DNA of 6,911 nt, from the NCBI GenBank assembly GCA_046728055.1, contig JBKPDU010000159.1:1-6911 (forward strand), in the 5' to 3' direction. This DNA comes from AC-69 sp046728055 (GTDB lineage Bacteria; Actinomycetota; UBA4738; HRBIN12). Below, piece by piece: positions 1 through 5,583 of the stretch; position 1 is the first letter of the stretch; each line of letters begins with the position of its first letter. A program made the position numbers and the translations under genes. The notes beneath the pieces are model-generated. The model saw only the letters and a list, made by a program, of their open reading frames with translations. It had not been told where the DNA came from and searched no databases.

Positions 1-1
1 G

Positions 2-706
2 CAGGTCTCCTGGGACCGGCCAACGATCGCCGCGCTCATCGCCATCCTGGGCACGACGATTTCTCCCTACCTGTTCTTCTGGCAAGCGAGCGAGGAGGTG
101 GAGGAGCGTCACCTGAAGAAGGACCACGCGGTCGATCGCGCCCACCTCTCGCTGATGCGCACCGACGTGCTGGCCGGGATGGCCTCGGCCGTGGTGGTGA
201 TGTTCGCCATCATGGTCGCCTCCGCCGCGACCCTGGGTCGGCAGGGGGTGACCACCGTCCAGACCGCCCAGCAGGCCGCGGAGGCGCTCCAGCCCATCGC
301 GGGGGAACTGGCCAGCCTGTTGTTCACCTTGGGGATCGTGGGAACCGGGTTGCTGGCCGTCCCCGTGTTGGCAGGGTCGACCGCCTACGCTCTGTCCGAA
401 GCCTTTGGGTGGCCCGAGGGCCTTGGCCGCAAGTTCGGAGGTGCCCGGGGCTTCTACCTGGTGATCGCCGGTGCCATGCTGCTCGGCCTGGCCCTCAACT
501 TCGGCGGCATCGACCCCATCCGAGGACTGTATCTCGCGGCCATCCTGAACGGCGTCGCGGCTCCTCCGCTCATCCTCCTGATGTTGATCCTGTCGAACCA
601 CCGACTGACCTGCGGGACCTGGACCGGCCCGCGTTGGTCGAACGCGCTCGTTGGGCTGGCGTTGGTGCTGATGACGACCCTGCCGATCGCGTACCTGGTG
701 GCCTAA
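2..706 (+). CDS. NRAMP-family divalent metal transporter, C-terminal part (5' end outside window)
   Basis: Inner-membrane carrier of the NRAMP/SLC11 superfamily, which uses proton-coupled or facilitated uptake of divalent metals (Mn, Fe or, in some clades, Mg). The reading frame is open from the window edge to a TAA stop, giving 234 residues of a protein that is usually about 400 or more; the N-terminal helices with the TM1 metal motif are missing. Visible residues 9-30 contain GTTISPYLFFWQ, which aligns with the broken TM6 helix (MPH motif) of classical members. A charged loop (EEVEERHLKKDH) follows, then about five further hydrophobic segments ending at the C-terminus. The classical metal-binding TM6 methionine appears to be Ser21 here, so the substrate may not be the usual Mn/Fe. 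Its stop overlaps the stop of the convergent lipoprotein gene. Family assignment is secure; substrate is not known. Confidence 0.87.
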   Translation, partial: QVSWDRPTIAALIAILGTTISPYLFFWQASEEVEERHLKKDHAVDRAHLSLMRTDVLAGMASAVVVMFAIMVASAATLGRQGVTTVQTAQQAAEALQPIAGELASLLFTLGIVGTGLLAVPVLAGSTAYALSEAFGWPEGLGRKFGGARGFYLVIAGAMLLGLALNFGGIDPIRGLYLAAILNGVAAPPLILLMLILSNHRLTCGTWTGPRWSNALVGLALVLMTTLPIAYLVA

Positions 707-1158
707 CGGACCAGCGTGACGGGGATGTCCACCACGTTGATCGGCTTGCCGGACTCGGCGCTCGACTCGTACACACGGATGGTGCCCTCTTGCGAGGTGT
801 CCACCACGAACCGGACGGCCTTGGAAAAGGTCCCCCGGCACCCCGTCCCGCAGGTCGCGGTGGTGAACGTTCGGACGATCGGCTCGCCCGCCGAGTCCAG
901 GATGTCGATGCTGACCGTGGCCTCGAACACGTCGGCGTTCCCCTGGATCGTGACCGGACTCGACACCCGGTCGCCAGGACTGGGACTCGTGACCACGATG
1001 GCGGGCTGCCGAGTCGGAGATCCCGAAGTCGTGGTCGGGGGCGAGCCGGTCGGCGAGGGACCAGAGCCCGACTCAGAGCCTGACTCGGAATCCGAAGCGC
1101 ATGCCGCGAGGGCCACGGCGAGCAGAACGACGGCCAGGAGCGAGGAATGACGCCTCAT
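703..1158 (-). CDS. Secreted lipoprotein with a Gmad2 immunoglobulin-like domain
   Basis: A 151-residue lipoprotein. Residues 1-20 form a lipoprotein signal peptide: MRRH, a hydrophobic stretch, then a lipobox ending LAAC with the lipidated Cys20. A Ser/Gly/Pro/Thr-rich linker follows (about 21-52), a typical surface tether. Residues 53-151 match the Gmad2 pattern (IVVTSPSPGDRVSSPVTIQG, then VFEATVSIDILD, a G-rich turn and IRVYESSAESG ending in IPVTL). Gmad2 is a beta-sandwich domain first described beside GerM in spore-associated proteins but common in actinobacterial lipoproteins, where its ligand is unknown. Cys103 and Cys107 (CGTGC) could form a short disulfide loop. No Shine-Dalgarno is seen before the ATG. 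The gene is divergent from the glycosyltransferase and convergent with the metal carrier, so it is probably a single-gene transcript. Function beyond an extracytoplasmic binding or adhesion module cannot be read. Confidence 0.87.
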   Translation of the reverse strand: MRRHSSLLAVVLLAVALAACASDSESGSESGSGPSPTGSPPTTTSGSPTRQPAIVVTSPSPGDRVSSPVTIQGNADVFEATVSIDILDSAGEPIVRTFTTATCGTGCRGTFSKAVRFVVDTSQEGTIRVYESSAESGKPINVVDIPVTLVR

Positions 1159-1178
1159 GTGCGTGTTCTGACGGCGGG

Positions 1179-1208
1179 TTGACCCCGAAAGGTTCCACCC
1201 GGTATCAG
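1179..1208 (+). promoter_or_regulatory. Candidate sigma70-type promoter for the glycosyltransferase
   Basis: TTGACC (1179-1184, 5 of 6 to the -35 consensus) is followed after 18 bp by TATCAG (1203-1208, 4 of 6 to TATAAT). Transcription would begin near 1215, leaving a leader of about 20 nt that contains the GGAGG ribosome site. The position in the 78-bp divergent spacer is right, but such matches also arise by chance. Confidence 0.4.
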
Positions 1209-1227
1209 TGACGGGCCATCAGGCGCT

Positions 1228-1232
1228 GGAGG
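1228..1232 (+). promoter_or_regulatory. Ribosome binding site fixing the GTG start of the glycosyltransferase
   Basis: GGAGG lies 4 nt before the GTG at 1237. The spacing is shorter than the usual 5-9 nt. The GTG is still the best start, because the residues that follow (RATILFFPEG) form the first beta strand expected at the N-terminus of a GT-B fold. Confidence 0.55.
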
Positions 1233-1236
1233 CTCG

Positions 1237-2544
1237 GTGATCAACGATCGCGCGACCATCCTGTTCTTCCCGGAAGGGGCGTACGGTCCGACCAATAACT
1301 GTATCGGCATCGGCAGGGTACTCAAGGACCGCGGCCACCGGGTGGTGTTCGTGCTCGAGGAGTCCTTCGCCGGGACACTGGAGGCGCGTGGGTTCGAGGA
1401 GGCCCACATGCGCTTGCAACCCCCTCCGGAGGTGGAGGAGGCGCCCGGACAGTTCTGGAAGGATTTCATCCGCGACACAGCCCCGGAGTTCCGAAAGCCC
1501 ACCATCGAACAGCTCGAGTCATTCCTCAAACCGACTTGGCAGGCGCTGATCGACGGCGCGATGTACGCCGACGACCGCCTGGCCCAGATCTTCGACGAGC
1601 TTCGGCCCGACGTCATCGTCGAGGACAACGTGGTGGCGTTCGCCGCCATCCCCTCCTCGGGCCGGCCGTGGGCCCGGATCACGTCGTGTAACCCCCTCGA
1701 GTTGAAGGATCCCGGCATCCCGCCGGTGTTCTCCGGCCTTCCGGCGGAGGACCCGGACCAGTGGGAGGCGTTCTGGTCGGAGTACGACCGGGTCCTCGGG
1801 CCACAGGTGGCCGAGTTCGACGAGTGGTTGCGGGGTCACGGCGCGCCCGCTCTCCCCGGCCCGCGCGACTACCTGTGGGAGTCGCCCTACCTCAACCTGT
1901 ACGTCTACCCGGAGGAGGCCGACTACCGGAGGACACGGCCGCTCCCGCCGACCACCCATCGCCTGGACGCATCGGTCCGGGCGAGCGACGAGACGTACCG
2001 GGAGCACGACCGGCTGGGCCGCCGCGGCGGCCTCGTCTACCTATCGCTGGGGTCCCTTGGCTCCGCGGACGTGGACCTGATGCAGCGGCTGGTGGACGTG
2101 CTCGCCCGGACGCCGCATCGGTACATCGTCAGCAAGGGGCCCCAGCACGAGCTGATCACGCTGGCGGACAACATGGTCGGAGCCGAGTTCCTCCCCCAGC
2201 CGGCCATCCTGCCCCAGGTCGACCTGGTCATCACCCACGGAGGGAACAACACGGTCACCGAGAGCTGGTACTTCGGCAAGCCGATGGTCGTCCTTCCCCT
2301 GTTCTGGGATCAGTACGACAACGCCCAGCGCGTGGAGGAGCTCGGCCTCGGAGCTCGGCTGGCGACCTACGATTTCCAGGACGAAGAGCTGACGGGTGCG
2401 ATCGATCGGCTGTTGGCCAACGAGTGGTTGACCTCGGAACTCTCCCGTCTCTCGTCCAGGCTGCAGAGCGAACCGGGAACCCTCAGGGCTGCTGATCTGA
2501 TCGAGCGTCTGGCCCGAACCGGCGAGCCGGTCACCGCGGGCTGA
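1237..2544 (+). CDS. UGT-like (GT1) glycosyltransferase, GT-B fold
   Basis: A 435-residue cytosolic enzyme predicted to transfer a sugar from a nucleotide-sugar donor to a small lipophilic or natural-product acceptor, as in the macrolide/UDP-glucuronosyltransferase superfamily. The N-terminal acceptor half begins ILFFPEGAYGPTNN and has RGHRVVFVLEE at 32-42. The C-terminal donor half starts near 265 (GLVYLSLGSLGS). The donor signature is clear: HGGNNTVTES at 334-343, then GKPMVVLPLFWDQYDNA at 347-363, with Asp358-Gln359 where the family contacts the donor sugar. The length is normal and the GTG start has a GGAGG. In classical members the N-terminal loop carries a GH-x-NP-type motif with the catalytic His; here the aligned stretch is GAYGPTNN and has no His, so catalysis may differ. 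No aglycone biosynthesis genes are adjacent, so the acceptor is unknown. The gene appears to be transcribed alone. Confidence 0.88.
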   Translation: MINDRATILFFPEGAYGPTNNCIGIGRVLKDRGHRVVFVLEESFAGTLEARGFEEAHMRLQPPPEVEEAPGQFWKDFIRDTAPEFRKPTIEQLESFLKPTWQALIDGAMYADDRLAQIFDELRPDVIVEDNVVAFAAIPSSGRPWARITSCNPLELKDPGIPPVFSGLPAEDPDQWEAFWSEYDRVLGPQVAEFDEWLRGHGAPALPGPRDYLWESPYLNLYVYPEEADYRRTRPLPPTTHRLDASVRASDETYREHDRLGRRGGLVYLSLGSLGSADVDLMQRLVDVLARTPHRYIVSKGPQHELITLADNMVGAEFLPQPAILPQVDLVITHGGNNTVTESWYFGKPMVVLPLFWDQYDNAQRVEELGLGARLATYDFQDEELTGAIDRLLANEWLTSELSRLSSRLQSEPGTLRAADLIERLARTGEPVTAG

Positions 2545-2552
2545 CGCTGCCG

Positions 2553-3209
2553 TCAACCGTTGTTGCCCTTCCCGTCCGACTGTCCAACGGCCTTGCCGTT
2601 GTTGTCGTTCCCACCGCCCGTCGAGTCAGACCCTCCGGAGCCGCCGCCTGTCGAGCCCGATCCGTCGGTTCCGCCTCCGCCCGTGGAATCAGACCCGCCG
2701 GAACCGCCTCCATCGGACCCGTCGGAACCGCCTTCGTCGGAACCGCCTCCGCCAGAGCCCTCGGAACCGCCTCCGCCAGAGGCGCCTGCGTCGGCTTCAC
2801 CCGACCCTGCCGAACCCGACTCGGTCCCGCCCGACGCGCCGGACGCTGCGGTCACGTCGGTGGGCGTCGACCCACCCCCAGGCTTCCCATCGTCGCCCGG
2901 AGGGTTGAGGAGCGAGTTCACCAGCTCGAGAGCTTTGGGGTTCTCCGTGCACGTCATCAGGACTCGGGCGATGGCTCGGGGCAGGAGGAGGTCACCGTCT
3001 GCCAACGTCGCCATGGCCCGGTCACAGGCACGTTGTTCCTTGTCGGCGCGGTCGTTTCGGGGCGCTTCTGGGCTGACCACCACCCGTGATCCTCCCGGCG
3101 AGAGGGCCTCACCCGGCCGTGGGGCGCCGACCATGGCCAGGCTGCCTCCGATGAGCACACCGAGCACGACCATGACGGGGAAAGCTCCGCGGTTGGCGTG
3201 CTTGAGCAT
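2553..3209 (-). CDS. Exported protein with a small two-cysteine region and a Gly/Ser-rich tail, family unrecognised
   Basis: A 218-residue protein I do not recognise. Residues 1-35 look like a Sec signal peptide or membrane anchor: MLKHANR, a hydrophobic core FPVMVVLGVLIGGSLAMV, and possible cleavage after GEA near 35. Residues 50-100 form a compact, probably helical segment with Cys62 and Cys87, which could pair outside the cell (ACDRAMATL and ARVLMTCTENPKALELV). From about 103 to the end the chain is almost only Gly, Ser, Asp and Thr, with the unit GGGSGGSDSTGGG occurring twice (167-179 and 188-200). This looks like a flexible surface stalk or linker. The opposite strand is also open over this interval, but this strand is preferred because of its signal peptide and GC-rich third codon positions. 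No Shine-Dalgarno is seen. An internal Met13 is an alternative start but would lose the basic n-region. The gene lies 58 bp downstream of the molybdenum hydroxylase gene and could be co-transcribed with it. Confidence 0.7.
   Translation of the reverse strand: MLKHANRGAFPVMVVLGVLIGGSLAMVGAPRPGEALSPGGSRVVVSPEAPRNDRADKEQRACDRAMATLADGDLLLPRAIARVLMTCTENPKALELVNSLLNPPGDDGKPGGGSTPTDVTAASGASGGTESGSAGSGEADAGASGGGGSEGSGGGGSDEGGSDGSDGGGSGGSDSTGGGGTDGSGSTGGGSGGSDSTGGGNDNNGKAVGQSDGKGNNG
2585..2601 (+). terminator. Possible intrinsic terminator downstream of the glycosyltransferase
   Basis: A perfect 7-bp stem with a 3-nt loop (CAACGGC, CTT, GCCGTTG) lies about 40 nt past the glycosyltransferase stop and is followed by a moderately T-rich stretch (TTGTCGTTC). 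It lies inside the 3' end of the convergent gene, where it encodes Asn/Gly residues. The T tract is interrupted, so the assignment is weak. Confidence 0.28.
2610..2781. repeat. Degenerate tandem repeats encoding the Gly/Ser tail
   Basis: The tail of the exported protein is built from imperfect repeats. An identical 21-bp unit (beginning TCGGAACCGCC) occurs at 2737-2757 and 2761-2781, a 24-bp period equal to 8 codons. Its first 11 bases recur at 2722-2732. A longer, similar block recurs at 2610-2648 and 2673-2711, offset 63 bp (21 codons). All offsets keep the reading frame, consistent with growth by slippage or unequal exchange. Confidence 0.75.
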
Positions 3210-3267
3210 CTGAAATGGTTGTCGGCTGATCGCGCCCCAGTTCTGGAGTGGCGGTGGACAGAATGGG

Positions 3268-5556
3268 CTAGTCCGCCCGGACGGTCGCCTTTCGGACGTC
3301 CCTCCACACGCGCTCGGGCGAACAGGGCATGTCGATATGACGCACGCCGAGATGTGCCACGGCGTCCACCACCGCGTTCTGGACGGCGGCCGCCGACCCC
3401 ACGGTGGCAGCCTCGCCGATGCCCTTGGCCCCCAGCGGGTTCAGCGGCGTCGGGGTCTCGGTGTGAGAGCAGACGAAGCGCGGAAGGTCCACCGCGCTCG
3501 GCACCAAGTACGTCGTGAGGTTGGACGTTAGCGGTGTCCCCAGGTCGTCGAACTCGACAGACTCGTACAAGGCCTGGGCGATCCCCTGAGCCAGGCCACC
3601 GTGAACCTGCCCCTCCACGAGCAACGGGTTCAGGATCCGGCCACAGTCGTCGACGGCCACGTGGCGCACCGGTCGGACGGCGCCCGTCTCCAGCTCCACC
3701 TCGACCACCGCGACGTGGGCTCCGAAGGGGAACGTGGACCCCCGTTGTTTGAATTTCACCGACGCGGACAGCCCCGGATCCAGGCCCTCGGGCAGGCGGT
3801 CGGGCTCGGCGGCCGCCACCGCCAGCTCACTCCACATGAGCGACCGATCGGGTGCTCCCGTCACGCCGATCCTGCCGTCCTCGTGCCGGACGATGTCCTC
3901 CTCCCCCACCTCGAGGAGGTGTGCCGCCACGCGAACGGCCTTGTCCATGACGGCCTGGCTCGCGTTCCATACGGCCGATCCCCCGATCTGGAGCGACCGC
4001 GACCCGTACGTGCCCTCACCACTCGGCACGACCTCCGTGTCGGAGTGCACCACCCGGACCCGGTCCATGGGGATGCCCAGGACGCCCGAGGCGATCTGAC
4101 CGAGCGAGGTCTCGTGGCCCTGTCCGTGCGGGGACAGGCCGGTGAGCACGGTGGCCGAGCCATCCTCATGCACCTCGACCGAGCCGAACTCTCGGGCGAA
4201 CCCGGTGATCTCCACGTACATGCTGAGGCCGATCCCCAGCTGGATCCCGTCGCCACGGTTGCGCCGCTCCGCCTGCTCCTCGCGCAACCGGTCGTATCCG
4301 CTCAGCCGGAGGGCGGCGTCGAGGGCCCGCTCGTAGTTCCCGACGTCGTACCTTGTCCCCACGGCCGTTTCGTAGGGGAATGCGTCCGGCGGGATGAGGT
4401 TCCGGCGCCGGATCTCGGCAGGATCCAGTTCGAGCTCGGAGGCCAGCAGATCCATGCTCCGCTCGAGGAGGGCTGTGGCTTCGGGGCGGCCGGCTCCGCG
4501 ATATGGCGCCACCGGCGTGGTGTTCGTCACGACGGACCGTCCCCGGCACGCGATCCGGGGGATCCCATACGCACCCGAGAGCATCGTCTGGGTCATCGAC
4601 GGGACATACGTGGCCATGGGATAGGCCCCCATGTTCGCCAGGAGGTCCACGCGCAGGCCGACGACCGTCCCGTCGCGTCTCGCGCCGAGCTCGATCTCAT
4701 GGATCTGTGCCCGGCCGTGCGTCATGTTCACCATGCTTTCCGAGCGGGTCTCCATCCATCGAACCGGGCGGCGGAGGCGGATCGCGGCGGCCGCGCAGAC
4801 CAGGTACTCGGGATAGGCAGCCAGCTTGGCTCCAAAGCCGCCACCGACGTCTGGTGCGATGACGCGGACCCGATCCTTGGCCAGGCCGAGCCACTCGGCC
4901 AGGTCGCTTCGGATGTCGAACGGCACCTGGCTGGCGACCCACACCGTCAGCCGGCCACCATCCTCGGGCACGACGAGGATGGCATTTGTCTCCATGGGGA
5001 CCGGCGCGATTCGCTGATTCTCGAATCGGGCCCGGACAACGACCTCGGCCCCGGCGAGAACGTCGGCCTCCCACTCGGTCTCGAACGAATCGGCGAGATT
5101 CGATCCAGCCTCGGGGAACAGCAGCGGCGCGCCGTCGGCCAGCGCCGCCTCGGGTCCCACCACCGCAGGCAGCGGTTCGTACTCGACCTGGACGCTCTCG
5201 GCGGCGTCCTGGGCCCGCCCCAGCGACTCGGCCAGGACGACCGCGATGGGCTCGCCGACGAACCGAACTCTGTCCCGAACCAGCACCTCCCGTTCGAACG
5301 GGCCGCTCACGCTCCCGGACGGGGGCTGGGGCGCGAGGTCGAGGTCGGGGGCGGCAAGGACCGCGGCGACGCCAGGCATGCGGCCCGAAGCTGACACGTC
5401 CACCCGCGCCACCCTCGCATGCGCCATCATCGACCGGACGAACGAGGCCTGGAGCGCTGCCGCGACATCGATGCTCTCCGTGTATCGGCCCTCGCCGCGG
5501 ATGAATCGGGGGTCTTCGGTGCGGAAGACGACGCTGCCGAAGATGGAGGTGGACAT
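3268..5556 (-). CDS. Molybdenum hydroxylase large subunit, xanthine dehydrogenase/CO dehydrogenase (CoxL-like, form II-type) family
   Basis: A 762-residue subunit, normal family length, that would hold the molybdopterin cytosine dinucleotide cofactor and hydroxylate an aldehyde, purine or similar substrate. Order of features: GSVVFRTEDPRFIRGEGRY at 7-25, the usual CoxL-like N-terminus; the a/b hammerhead-type domain to about 140; VGGGFGAK at 237-244; PYRGAGR at 351-357; HGQGHETS at 477-484, the cofactor-binding stretch; and GAKGIGEAATVG at 709-720, with Glu715 matching the catalytic base. True CO dehydrogenase (form I) has an AYxCSFR loop whose Cys binds copper. Here the loop is PYRGAGR without Cys, as in form II or other hydroxylases, so CO oxidation should not be assumed. 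Partners of the family (FAD and 2Fe-2S subunits) are not adjacent on either side. The start is fixed by the conserved N-terminus; no Shine-Dalgarno precedes it. Confidence 0.9.
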   Translation of the reverse strand: MSTSIFGSVVFRTEDPRFIRGEGRYTESIDVAAALQASFVRSMMAHARVARVDVSASGRMPGVAAVLAAPDLDLAPQPPSGSVSGPFEREVLVRDRVRFVGEPIAVVLAESLGRAQDAAESVQVEYEPLPAVVGPEAALADGAPLLFPEAGSNLADSFETEWEADVLAGAEVVVRARFENQRIAPVPMETNAILVVPEDGGRLTVWVASQVPFDIRSDLAEWLGLAKDRVRVIAPDVGGGFGAKLAAYPEYLVCAAAAIRLRRPVRWMETRSESMVNMTHGRAQIHEIELGARRDGTVVGLRVDLLANMGAYPMATYVPSMTQTMLSGAYGIPRIACRGRSVVTNTTPVAPYRGAGRPEATALLERSMDLLASELELDPAEIRRRNLIPPDAFPYETAVGTRYDVGNYERALDAALRLSGYDRLREEQAERRNRGDGIQLGIGLSMYVEITGFAREFGSVEVHEDGSATVLTGLSPHGQGHETSLGQIASGVLGIPMDRVRVVHSDTEVVPSGEGTYGSRSLQIGGSAVWNASQAVMDKAVRVAAHLLEVGEEDIVRHEDGRIGVTGAPDRSLMWSELAVAAAEPDRLPEGLDPGLSASVKFKQRGSTFPFGAHVAVVEVELETGAVRPVRHVAVDDCGRILNPLLVEGQVHGGLAQGIAQALYESVEFDDLGTPLTSNLTTYLVPSAVDLPRFVCSHTETPTPLNPLGAKGIGEAATVGSAAAVQNAVVDAVAHLGVRHIDMPCSPERVWRDVRKATVRAD

Positions 5557-5564
5557 GCCGGCCC

Positions 5565-5570
5565 ATGCTA
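5565..5570 (-). promoter_or_regulatory. Possible -10 element for a leaderless molybdenum hydroxylase transcript
   Basis: On the minus strand TAGCAT (fits TAnnnT) ends 8 nt before the ATG of the CoxL-like gene. Transcription from it would start at or next to the ATG, giving a leaderless mRNA and explaining the missing ribosome site. No good -35 hexamer is seen upstream, so this is tentative. Confidence 0.22.
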
Positions 5571-5577
5571 GAGGAGG
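5571..5577 (+). promoter_or_regulatory. Strong ribosome binding site of the sugar dehydrogenase gene
   Basis: GAGGAGG lies 6 nt before the ATG at 5584, and a second GGAGG directly abuts the start. This decides the ATG at 5584, which is followed by a basic signal-peptide n-region, over the nearby ATG at 5565, which is in another frame. Confidence 0.7.
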
Positions 5578-5583
5578 CGGAGG

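Noticed and set aside
409..1083. A + strand open frame spanning the end of the metal carrier and the lipoprotein gene.
   Set aside because: It overlaps two well-supported genes in other frames and is Arg/Gly/Pro-rich without domain features, as expected of out-of-frame high-GC sequence.
2560..3213. A 217-codon open frame on the + strand, very rich in Pro, Ser and Glu, opposite the Gly/Ser-rich gene.
   Set aside because: It mirrors the Gly/Ser repeats on the other strand (GGN codons read as NCC). It has no signal peptide or domain, and the - strand frame has a good signal peptide and ordered head.
3601..5394. A 597-codon open frame on the + strand, antisense to the molybdenum hydroxylase gene.
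   Set aside because: Long antisense frames are expected in high-GC coding DNA. The translation shows no recognisable domain, while the - strand protein is conserved along its full length.
3268..5556. Naming the molybdenum hydroxylase as a carbon monoxide dehydrogenase (coxL).
   Set aside because: The loop PYRGAGR lacks the Cys of the form I AYxCSFR signature, and no coxM or coxS lies next to it.
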